Below are positions 30,342-40,800 of a DNA stretch of 64,000 nt, in pieces. The notes below the pieces were generated by a model. That model did not search any database, was not told the origin of the DNA, and was given only the letters and a program-made list of their open reading frames with translations. Both the position numbers and the translations under genes were made by a program. Origin of the DNA: Janthinobacterium sp. SUN073 (GTDB lineage Bacteria; Pseudomonadota; Gammaproteobacteria; Burkholderiales; Burkholderiaceae_D); assembly GCF_030397665.1 (NCBI RefSeq), contig NZ_JAPUBT010000001.1:948781-1012780 (forward strand), written 5' to 3'. Numbering within the stretch: the first letter of the stretch is position 1; every line of letters starts with the position of its first letter.

Positions 30342-33300
30342 TCAGAAAGTGCTGATGGCGTTCAGGAACCAGCCCCGGCTGCGGTACGACAAGTCCGTCA
30401 AATCGTCCGAGAAGGTCGTGAAGTTGTAGCCGATGCCGATCTTGGCGTGCTTCGCCACATGCCGGTAGACGCCGATCAGGGCGCCGGCGCGCGCATCCCC
30501 CGCCTCGCGCGCCTTCAGCCTGCGTCCCTCGATCAGGGCGTCCCACTCCTTGACGATATGAATATCGGCGCGCAGCACCAGCAATTCCGCGCGGCTGGAG
30601 AACCAGTCGCCCTGCGTCTTCGACGCCCGCAACTGGCCCGTGCGCACACCGAACTTGCCGCCCACGGACAGCCATGGCCTGACGTCATACGTCGTATCGA
30701 CATTCAGGATATGGCTTTTCTGCGTGTAATCGAGCACCCCGCCCGTGACGCCGTCAACCTGGCCTGGCGATGGCAGGTTGTAAAAGTACGTGTACTTGAA
30801 CAGGGTGTTCCAGCGGTCATTGTCGACCGGACGATACGCCGCGCCCGTCACGACTTCCGTGTAATCGCCATCGTAGAAAGCGCCCCGCGTGGAGCTGCTG
30901 CGCGACAGGTTGAACTTGCCCAGCAGGCGCCAATCGCGGTCCAGCTGGTAGCTCAGTGCATTACGCGTCAGCCACACCTTGCGGTGTTCGCTGTTCGCGT
31001 CCGTGACGCAGCCGCCGTCAGCCGGCACGGTGGCGCAACTGCCATCCACCGTGCCCAGCGACTTCGTGCGGTCGGTGCGGAACTCCAGCGCGCTGGAAAA
31101 TTTCAGCCGCTCGTAGGCATACGCCGCCGTCAGGCCGATGGCATCGCGCTTCAAGTCGCCCGACAGGGGATTCGACAGCGTGCCCGTCTCGAACTTGACG
31201 CCCGTGGTCCAGCGCTCGGTGGGTGCCAGGTCCACGCCGAACGCGTGCGTCAGGCTTTGCGGCCCCGCGCCATTGCCCCAGCGGCTTTCCGCAAACAGGC
31301 CCGCCTTGTCATTCAGGCGATAGCGGCTGCCCGCCGTGAGAGTGGACTGGCGGCCGCTGTAGTTCACATCCGGCGTTTCCGTCTCCATGCGGTAGTTCAG
31401 GTAAACGCTGCTGCGCTCATCCATCTGCATGTTGCCGAACAGCTGGCCGCCCACGCCGCCGCTGCCGCCCGACGCTTCCGCTCCCAGGCGCAGGCGTTCG
31501 CTCACCTGGTAGGTGCCCCCCAGTCCCGCGCGGTCATTCAGGGCGCGGTTGCCGCTGCGCGACAAGGTATGCTGCACGAAGCCGTACATGTCCCACGGCG
31601 CATACAGCAATCCTGCCACGCGCGCCGATGCCACACCGGAAGCGAGCGTGGTGTCGGGGCCGTACTGCGGACCGCCGGCCATGCCCGCCTCGCGACCCTG
31701 CGTCACCAGCTGGCCCGTGATGCCGCCTTCCAGGCCCTGCTGTGGCACGGCGTTCGACGCCGGTATCTTTTCCAGCGCGCCGTCCCGGGCTTGCTGGCCC
31801 TCCTGCAGTGGCCGATAGTCGACGCGCAACACGGCGTCGCTACGCCCGCCATCCTGGCTCAGGATGGCGCTGGCATTGTCCCGACCCGCGCCAGCGGCAT
31901 TGTCGCGGCGGTCGTGCCGCAGGCCTGCCGACACGCCCCACTCGGCATCGAGCTTGTGGCGCAGCGCCGCTTCCACTGCGCGCGCATCCTGGCTGGTGGC
32001 CGTGCGGTCGTCCGCTTTCAGCGACATTTCCGTGCGCTCGCCCAGCGGCAAGGTCGCCGCCAGGCCCGTTTGCCGCACCGCCTCGCCGTTCAGGGTCTGC
32101 ATGCCGGGTCCCGCGTAACCGGCTTCGCGGTCCTGCCAGTAGGCGGCGATACGGCCGCGCGCCGCGCCGCCCAGGTCGGCCAGGTCCAGCGCACCGTCGA
32201 AGCGCTTCGCGTTGGCGGGGCGTCCGCCCGCCGTCGTCTGGTTGAAATCAAAACCGCCGCTCGATGAACTGAGCACGCTGCTGGCGTCGCCGCTGGAACG
32301 GGCTGCCTCGGCCTTGATCCAGGTGCCCGGCTTGTAGCGCAAGGTCAGGTCCAGCTCCTTGAGTGTCTGATCCGAACCCTGTTCGCCCTGGTGGTAATTG
32401 CTGACGCCGATGCGCACATGGTCGTTGAACCAGTGGCTGGCGCGCACCCCCACCGAAGTGCCGGAAATGGCGCTCAGGCCCGGCACATATTCATACGTCG
32501 CCACCAGGTACACGGGATTGCCGCTCAGGCTGGCGCTTTGCACCAGCGCGCCGCCATCGGCCACGGAGGACAGCGGCGAGCGCAAGGTCAGGCGTCCCTG
32601 CAGGTAGTTGATTTCATAATCCTGCGAGGGTGTCAGCTGGATGCGTTCGATCACCAGGCCCGAATCCTTGTCGCGCACTTCCACCCACAGGCGTTCCGAA
32701 CCCTGCGTCAGATCCAGGTGGCGCAGATAGTATTGCGAACCGCCCGTGCCGCGAAATTCCTCTCGCGACTGCAAGGTGCCCGGCGAAGCGGCAAAGGCGT
32801 TGACCGTGCTGGCCTTTTCGCCATGGCTGGTGCTGGCGGCGCCATTCCACAGCAGATTGGCGCCATACAGGCCACGGCTGTACTGGGCCAGTTCCGAGCC
32901 GCTCCAGGTGGTCTGAAAATTCCCCCACATGACGGACGAATCGCCTTTTTCCAGGCGCACGTAAAAGCGCCCCTGGGTTGGCGCGTCGTCGACGGTGGTA
33001 CTGTCGTCGCCGTACACGGGATAGTATTTATCCGGATCGATGCGGCGCAACAGATAGTTGGGGTCCTTGCTCTGGAAGTTGTGGAACAGGTCGCGCAGGG
33101 GCTGCTCGCGCGTGTCGGCACTCGCCGTCAGCAGATAGTCGCCCTTGATCTTGCCCTTCAAATAGAACGCGCCACGGCCATCGGCCCAGGTCTCGTTTTT
33201 ATAGTGCTGTGTGTCGCCCGTGACCAGTTCAGCCGGTCCCTTGGTGCGGTCACGGCCAATGGTCAGATCAGCCAGCGCCACATAGAACCAGTCGCTATCG

Positions 33301-34811
33301 GCGATATTCAGGTTGCGGCGGAAGGTCATGCCCGCCCCGCTGGCATCCTTCACGGCCACTTCCACCGTATGCGGGCCGGGACGCATGATCTGGCGCATGG
33401 CAAACTTGCCGTTGGCGTCGACCGGCACGACCATACCCAGCGCCGTCACTTGCTGGCCAGGCTTGATCTTCTCGCCGCTGATGGTGACGCTGCCGCCCGA
33501 TGCATCGATATTGCGCAGGATCAGACTCGACTCGCCCCAGCCGGCCAACGCTTCGCCACCGGCCTTCTTGCCCGGCGCTTCGACCGGCGCCACATCGAGC
33601 AGGCGCAGTGGCTGCAGGCGCGTCTCGTCGAACTTGCCGCTACTGTCGTACACGCGCAGCAGGTAGCCTGTCTGCTCCGGCGCATCCGCCGGCGCCTGCC
33701 ATGCCGTGGCTTCGCCCATCGTCACGGGAACGATGGCAAATGGCTGTTCCTGCGTACTCTGTCCCTTGGCGAAAATGCGGATCTCGGCGCGCTGCTGGAA
33801 AAAGGCATAATTGGTGTAGGTGCCAAAACGCACAGGCGCCTGGCGCTGCGCGTAGGGTGCCGCCAGCCAGACATTCAAGGCCGGCGCAACGTTCAGGGGA
33901 TCGTACTTGACCTGGATGTCGGAACGTTCCAGCGCCACATCGACGCAACGCTGGCGGTCCGCCTCCTGCTGCTGCGTATCGGTTTCCTGTACCACGCCGT
34001 CAATGCTGATGGAGAAGGCAGCATCGCGGTTGGCCACCTGACTGGCAACGGCACAATCGTCGATCTGCACCACCGTTTCGATGCGCCTGGCGGGCGGGCT
34101 GGCCACGGGGGGCAGTTCGACGGTTTCCTCGTACCAGGCGCGGATTTCCGTGCGGCGGTTCTGCGCCATGCCTTGCGGCGTGGCGTTCGACGCGATTGCC
34201 TCGCTCTCGCCCTTGCCGCTGGCGGAAAAGGCCGATGCCGGCAAGTCCAGTGCACGCATCAGATAGGCCGTGACGGCGAGCGCGCGCGCCTCCGACAGAT
34301 GCTGGTTCGTCGGGAAAGTCGGCTTGAGCCAGGCGGCGATGCGCTGGTTGTCCGTATGCCCGATCACTTGCACGCGCACCTTCTGCTTGCCGCGCAAACG
34401 TGCGGCAAGCGCGTCCAGCCGGGCCGTGGCGGCCGGCAGCAGCACATCGCGGCCGGACTCGAAATTGGTGCCCGACAGCAGGTCGTCAAAGGTCACGCTC
34501 TGCTGCGCCGGCGTGGCCGGCGGCGCCGCCTCCAGGATCACGCGGCGCTCGGCACGGCTCAGGCCCGACGGCGCCAGGCCGCTGAAAGCCGGCGACTCCT
34601 GCTCGCCGCTCGAGGGCTGCTGCGCTCCCATGCTTTGGCCGTGGTCCAGCATTTTCCCCCGCGGCGCGGGCTCATTTGCCTGTTGCGCATGCGCACCCAG
34701 ACAAACAAAGCCTATGCTGCCAAGCAAATACACGAGCCGTTTTGGAGCTGGCCTGGCTGCCGCTTTGTGGGCGCCTTGATTGCTAACGTTCATGGTCATT
34801 TTCGGTTTCAT
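30342..34811 (-). CDS. OmpA-like domain protein with large C-terminal predicted beta-barrel, partner of giant repeat protein
   Basis: A 1,489-residue exported protein. Signal peptide to about residue 43 (VCLGAHAQQ). An OmpA-like peptidoglycan-binding domain follows at about 105-235, with VRVQVIGHTDNQR and the NRRTEI motif. Beta-rich regions follow at about 250-560 (Ig-like segments GGSVTISGEKIKPGQQ and GPHTVEVAVKD). From about 580 to the C-terminus there are repeated amphipathic strands (YYLRHLDLTQGSERLWVEV, SVYLNYRMET, DRWNTLFKYTYFYNLPS) ending in Phe, as in outer membrane barrels. A fusion of OmpA domain and barrel at this size is unusual. The ATG overlaps the stop of the upstream 2,920-residue repeat protein, so the two are coupled. 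The likely role is to anchor or export that protein; this is inference. Confidence 0.82.
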   Translation of the reverse strand: MKPKMTMNVSNQGAHKAAARPAPKRLVYLLGSIGFVCLGAHAQQANEPAPRGKMLDHGQSMGAQQPSSGEQESPAFSGLAPSGLSRAERRVILEAAPPATPAQQSVTFDDLLSGTNFESGRDVLLPAATARLDALAARLRGKQKVRVQVIGHTDNQRIAAWLKPTFPTNQHLSEARALAVTAYLMRALDLPASAFSASGKGESEAIASNATPQGMAQNRRTEIRAWYEETVELPPVASPPARRIETVVQIDDCAVASQVANRDAAFSISIDGVVQETDTQQQEADRQRCVDVALERSDIQVKYDPLNVAPALNVWLAAPYAQRQAPVRFGTYTNYAFFQQRAEIRIFAKGQSTQEQPFAIVPVTMGEATAWQAPADAPEQTGYLLRVYDSSGKFDETRLQPLRLLDVAPVEAPGKKAGGEALAGWGESSLILRNIDASGGSVTISGEKIKPGQQVTALGMVVPVDANGKFAMRQIMRPGPHTVEVAVKDASGAGMTFRRNLNIADSDWFYVALADLTIGRDRTKGPAELVTGDTQHYKNETWADGRGAFYLKGKIKGDYLLTASADTREQPLRDLFHNFQSKDPNYLLRRIDPDKYYPVYGDDSTTVDDAPTQGRFYVRLEKGDSSVMWGNFQTTWSGSELAQYSRGLYGANLLWNGAASTSHGEKASTVNAFAASPGTLQSREEFRGTGGSQYYLRHLDLTQGSERLWVEVRDKDSGLVIERIQLTPSQDYEINYLQGRLTLRSPLSSVADGGALVQSASLSGNPVYLVATYEYVPGLSAISGTSVGVRASHWFNDHVRIGVSNYHQGEQGSDQTLKELDLTLRYKPGTWIKAEAARSSGDASSVLSSSSGGFDFNQTTAGGRPANAKRFDGALDLADLGGAARGRIAAYWQDREAGYAGPGMQTLNGEAVRQTGLAATLPLGERTEMSLKADDRTATSQDARAVEAALRHKLDAEWGVSAGLRHDRRDNAAGAGRDNASAILSQDGGRSDAVLRVDYRPLQEGQQARDGALEKIPASNAVPQQGLEGGITGQLVTQGREAGMAGGPQYGPDTTLASGVASARVAGLLYAPWDMYGFVQHTLSRSGNRALNDRAGLGGTYQVSERLRLGAEASGGSGGVGGQLFGNMQMDERSSVYLNYRMETETPDVNYSGRQSTLTAGSRYRLNDKAGLFAESRWGNGAGPQSLTHAFGVDLAPTERWTTGVKFETGTLSNPLSGDLKRDAIGLTAAYAYERLKFSSALEFRTDRTKSLGTVDGSCATVPADGGCVTDANSEHRKVWLTRNALSYQLDRDWRLLGKFNLSRSSSTRGAFYDGDYTEVVTGAAYRPVDNDRWNTLFKYTYFYNLPSPGQVDGVTGGVLDYTQKSHILNVDTTYDVRPWLSVGGKFGVRTGQLRASKTQGDWFSSRAELLVLRADIHIVKEWDALIEGRRLKAREAGDARAGALIGVYRHVAKHAKIGIGYNFTTFSDDLTDLSYRSRGWFLNAISTF

Positions 34812-37800
34812 TGTGCGCCCTCGATCTCGATGACGAGGGGATATTCGTTTTGCAGTGCCTTCCAGCGCGCCTGCATCTCGCTTTCAATCGCCTTGCTGCG
34901 GCGTTGCGCCAGCGCGGCATCGCCGCCTGCGGCATACGCGATGCGCAGTACCGATGGCTTGGCGCGCAACTGGCTCACCAGGCCTTCGATGCGTCCGGCC
35001 CATTCCGCCTGCAAGGCCGTTTCGCCCGCAACGAATGCAGCGTCGCTCAACTCAAGACGCACTACCCGGTGGATCGTGGCGCCGAAGTTCAGCTTGACCA
35101 CCTTGCCTCGGGTCAGGCGCACATCGCGCGGATTTTCCGTCGTGACGCGGTAGCCGCTCGGCAAGGTACGGTCGTCAAGCTTCATCACGAAGTTCGAGCC
35201 GCGGTCCGCATTCGGAATCGCCGGACAAGCCACGTGGAAGCGTCCTTCCGCATCCGTCGTCACCAGCAAGCCGCGCGCCGTCGCCATGCGCACTCCGGCA
35301 ATACCCGCTTCGCCTTCATCCTGGTAGCCATTCGCGTTCTGGTCGTCGAATACCTTGCCGATGATGTCGGGACAATCGAAGGTCGCATCCGGCACCACCC
35401 GCACCGTGGCAGTAGCCAGGTTGGAAATACGCGTCCCGCCTGTCGCTGCCCAGGCCTGGTTGACGTATTCGCCATCGCCAACGCCGCTGCCCACCATCAG
35501 CATCAGTTTGTAGGTCTTCTTCTCCTTCGGCGCGAAGCCGCTTTCCTTCCAGCGCAGGCTGCGGCCATCGACGACAGGTTCCGCCGGTACACCGTTGCGG
35601 GTAGCGCTGCCGACGCGGTACTTGAAGCCGGCCGGTATCAGGTCGCGCACGTCCATCGCCCCCAGCGTTGCCGCCTGCGGATTGCTGGCCGTGATCGTGT
35701 ACGGCACCAGGTCGCCGCGCGTGACGTTCAGCATCGGTGTCGTCTTCGTCACCATGATGCTGTCGCTGCCCAGCGGGTCGAGCGGAATATGGTTGTTCAG
35801 GATCGGTGCCGAACCGCCATTCGTGATGACAAAGCTCAGGTAGTACTGCGTGGTCCTGGCGCCTCCGGCGATCAGTCCCGTGCAGTTATTCGGATCGAGT
35901 TCCATCTTCGTCGACAATGCCGGCGCCAACTCGCTGGCCTGGATAAAGGCCGGATTCGGCACCAGGCCCACCGTCAATGGTCCCTTGCAGGCCGGCAGGC
36001 TGCCCGACGGCGCCAGCAGGTAGTTCGCCGGCGCTACCACGCTGAGCGTATACACGCCGCTGGGGAAGCCGTTCTGCAGCAGGAACTGGTACATGCCGTC
36101 GCTGCCCACAGTTTGCGTCTGCTCGGCAACTCCGCCCACCAGGTGCGTGGTGCTGTCGAAACCGGCAGGGCCGCTGATCGACACCACGGCACCAGCCACC
36201 GGCTTGCGCGTCACGGAGTCGTACACCACGCCGGCCGGATCAAGCGGCAAGTTCTGCTCGACGATACGGTCGCCGTCGCGCAAGGTCAGGCTGGTGATGC
36301 GGCTGCCACCTGGCACCACCACGCCTTCGCCTCCCGTCGAAACGGGCACATTCGGCATGTTGTTGCCATCCTTGAGGAAGGTGATCGTGTAGCCGGAACC
36401 CGTCGGCAAGCCACTCGCCTCGTAGCCGGGGCAATGCAGGTTGTCGAACTGGTAGAAGCCCTTCTCGTCCGTGATGGCGCGGCAGATCAACTTGCCTTCC
36501 TGGTGCAGTTCGGCCGTCCAGCCAGCCACGCCAGCATGGCTGCCATCGAGCGGACGCACACGGCTGCCATCGCGGTTCAGCCATACGTAACCGTTGATGA
36601 CGGGCGGCTTCAATTGCGGTATGCCCTTCTCGCCGAACAGATAACCGCGCATGTCGTCGCCCGCCGCCAGCTTGATGCCGGTGATCGTATCCTTGTTGCC
36701 CACGCCGACAGGCTTGCTGGCGTTGGCCGACCCCACCGATCCTGGCAGCACCACCGTCTTGCCGTCCAAATAACCGGCCGGCTGCGTTTCCGTCAGGGTG
36801 TAGCCGGGAGCATCGCTGACTGGCACCGTATCGAACAGATAGCTGCCGTCGGCACCGGTCACCAGGCTCAGCTTGACCGGCTTGCCATCGGCGGAAATGC
36901 CGCTCAGGGCCACCGTTACGCCGGCAATGCCTTTCTCGCCATCGTTCTGGACGCCGTCGTTATTCAGGTCCGCATACACCACGCCACCGAGCTTGCCCAA
37001 CATATGGCGTTCGCCAAACAGGTAACCGCTCGCCTGCGTCGCCACCGGCAGCACGATATCGCTGATCGTATTGTGTTCTGGCGCCGCACCGAAGCGGACG
37101 TTGTTCACCTTGCCGCCAGCGCTACCGGCCGTTTCGCGGCCGTCGAGATACACGGCAGGCTGGCTTTCCAGCAGGCTGTAGGTACCGGCAGGCAGGCCGT
37201 CGAAGCGGTAGCCGCCATCGGTTCCCGTCACCAGCGTACGGGTAAAACCGTTCGTGCCGCGCAAGGTGATTTCAATCTCCGCGATGCCCGCCTCACCCGC
37301 GTCCATGGCGCCGTTATCGTTCAGGTCGCGATACACGAAACCCCGCAACGACGACACCTGCTCGCGGAAATCATAGCCGCTGCCATTGCCCTGTGGCGGC
37401 AGGACGATGGCGCTGATGACATCCACCACGCCGGTACCGACCGGCTTGCCGTTGATGCTGCCGACAAAGGTACCCGTCGCACCCGGATAATTCCCCAGGC
37501 CGGCCGGCTGCGTTTCAGTGACCGTATAGCCGCCCGGACCCGATGGATACAGGCCAGGGAACGTGTAACTGCCATCGGCGTCCGTGACGACAGTGACATT
37601 GACCGGCTTGCCGTGGCTGTCGACGCCGCTCAGCGTCAGGCTCACGCCCGGCAGGCCTTCGCCCTTCTCGTAGCTGCCACTATCGTTCGCATCGCCGTAC
37701 ACGCGGCCGGAAATACTCGCCGCCAGCAGTTCGCCGAAGTCAAAACGCGTATGGCTCTTCGCCGCATCGAATGGAATGCGCGCGATGGCGTTGGCCGTGC

Positions 37801-40800
37801 CGATATCGCAGGCAGGATTGGCGCAGGATGCGGCGCCGTCGATCAAGCCCTTGCGGTGGCGTCCGTCCAGATAGGCGGCAGGTTGCGTTTCCACCAGCGT
37901 ATAGCCGGCCGCATTCGCATTCGGCAGGTCGCCGAAGCTGTAGCTGCCGTCGGCGGCCGTGATGGCCGTGCGGTTGACCGGCGTGATGCCGTCGCGGGCG
38001 ATGCCGGTCAGGCTGATGCCAACGCCGGCGATGCCCGTGGTTTCAGCCGTATCGCGTACGCCGTTGTCGTTGGCGTCGAGGTAGACGGCGCCGCTGATGG
38101 TGCCAGTCTTCTCGCCGAAATCGTAGCCCGTCAATTGCGCGCCCGGTGCGAGCGCGATGGCGCTGACCACGTTGGCCACGCTGGCATTGCCGCCGCCATT
38201 GCCGGCCACCTGGCCCGCATCGGCGTAATTGACCGGCTGCGTTTGTGTCACGGTATAGCTACCAGCGAGCAGGCCGTCGAAATGGTAGGCGCCGTTGGCA
38301 TCGGTCAGCACCGTCACCGGACCGCCTGCGCCACCCGTCAATGTCAACGTCACGCCCGCCAACGGCGTGTCGCCGCTGCTGGCCGCGCCATTGCCATCCA
38401 CATCGAGGTAAACCTTGCCGGCGATGCTGCCCGTCAGTTCGCCAAAATTGTAATCGCGCGCGCTGCCGCCATGCGGCAGCACGATGCCGCTGAACTGGTC
38501 GAAGCGGGGTGCGCTGCCGCCGATGCGGCCTGCCGCGACACCATTCACAGTGCCCACGCTTTCCGCGCCATCGAGGTAGGCGGCAGGCTGGATTTCGACA
38601 ACGGCATAGCCGCTGCTGTCGCTTTGCGGCAGGCCCGTGAAGCTGTAGGCGCCGTCGGCCGCCGTTTGCAGCGTGCACAAGGCAGGCACGATCACGCTGC
38701 AGACATCGAAGCCGTCAGCCGTGGTGCCCGACAGGGTAAGCGTCACGCCGGCGATGCCCGTCTCGCCCGCGTCCTTGCGGCCGTTGCGGTTCGCATCGAT
38801 ATACACGTAGCCGGACAGCGACTGCGCCACGCCGCCCGCCGCGCCTGGCGCCTGGCCGAAATGGTAGCCCGTCGCCGTGGTACCGGGCAGCAGCACGATG
38901 GCGCCAGCAGTCCGGATAGCGGCACCCGGCACACCGGTGCCAGGCACGCGCACGGCGCCGTCGATCAGGCCACCCAGGCTGCCTGCCTGCGCACCCGTGT
39001 GATACAGGCTGGCCGGCGGCGTGACCGTCACGGCATAGCCGGTGGCGTCGCTCGGCGCCAGGCCGGCAATCAGGTAACTGCCATCCGCGCCCGTCTGGAA
39101 AGTGCAGCTCGGTACGGCACTGCCAGGACAGACTGGATGACCGAGATAGTCATTGCCGCTCAAGGTCAGCGTGACACCGGCCACGCCCGTGTTTTCACCA
39201 CCCTGGCGCACCGCATCGCGGTTGCTGTCCATGTAGACGCTGCCGGCAATCGACGCCAACGCCAGTTCGCCAAAATTGCGCTCGGTGTAGCTCAGGCCCG
39301 GTTCGATGCTGCCGACGACGATGCCTTCCGGCGCCGCGCGTCCCGCGCTGTTCGCCACCACATTGCCGGCACCGTTCTGCTCCTTGCCATCCGCATAAGC
39401 GGCAGGCTGTGCCAGTTCGGTAAGCGTATAGGACTCTCCCAGACGGCTTGGCGGCACATTGGTGAAACTGTATTTGCCATTGGCGTCGGTGGTGGCCGTG
39501 CAGGCACTGCCCATCGCGGCGCACACGTCGGCGCCCCAGAAGGTCTGGCCGGAAAGCTTCACCTGCACGCCGGCGATGCCGCTTTCGCCCGCCTCGCGCA
39601 AGCCGTTATTGTTCTTGTCGGCGTACACGTAGCCGCTGATGGCCGCATGTGCGTACTCCTGGAACAGGTAGCCGGTCGCCGCGGTATTCGGCGCCAGCAC
39701 GATCTGGCCGATGGTGTTGTGCGCCGCGCTGGCAGAGCAGTTGACGCCGCCGTCGCAGCTGGCCGGCGGCGGCGTGCCGCCGGCCGTGCCCGCGACTTCA
39801 AACAGGTCGGCATAATTGGCCGGCTGTGTCTCGACGAGGGTGTAGCCACCGGCTGCGGAACGCGGCAGGCGGTCAAACAGAAAGTCGCCGCTGCTGGTAT
39901 TGAAGGTCAGCGGTGCGCCCGCCGTGCCGATATCGTTGCCCCAGAAATCCTGGCCGTACAGCGAGAATGTCACGCCGCTGGTAATTTTTTCACCGGCATC
40001 CATGCTGTTGCTGCGGTTCGCATCGTTATACACAGAGCCGCTGATGCTCGACTTGACGATCTGCACGTCGACGCTGGAACTGTTGTTGCCGGCATTCGGA
40101 TCGCGCGAGGTACCCGGCGTCGGCACGATGCTGGCGGTATTCGTGATATTGCTGGCGAACGGCCCCGCATAGGCCGGGTATGGCGCCTTCACGGGAATCG
40201 TGATGACGACCAGATTGGCCGTATCGGCTGCGCCGGATGCAATCGGCAGCACGCCCAGCGTGCAGGTCACGGTGACCGGCGAACCACTGCTGACGCAGTT
40301 ATTCAAGGCCAGCGGAGCGCCGGAGCCGAGGCGTGCCGTCGGTGCGCCCGTCAGCACGAAGCCGGCCGGCAGCACATCGGTGACAACCGTGCTGGCCGCC
40401 AGGGCGGGACCCAGATTGCCCACCACCAGGGTGTAGGTAAATGGCTGGTTGATGCTGAACGGCGATGCGGGCGACACGGTTTTTGACACCAGTATCAGAT
40501 CGGTCTTCGGCAGCACGGTGGTGGTTTCCTCCACCACGTTGTTCGTCGCCAGCTTGTCGCCGGTAAACGGTGCCGCACCCGTCTCCAGCGATTCGACGCT
40601 GGCGCTGATCTTGTAGGTGATCGATCCCAGCGGCGCGTTGCTGACGGGACCCGTATCGAACTTCAGGCCAAAGACGCGATTGACGCCGCTGGCCAAGGTG
40701 CTGCCGCCGGGCGAGCTGGCCAGGTAGCACACCACATTCGTGCCCGCACCGCCGGGCTGGCTGCACGAGGCACCGGTCGGCAAGGTACTACCGGCGGCAT

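Noticed and set aside
34811..40486. A 1,891-codon open frame on the plus strand
   Set aside because: Antisense shadow of the giant repeat gene; composition is Arg/His/Ala-rich and the repeats simply mirror the SdrD-B-like repeats.
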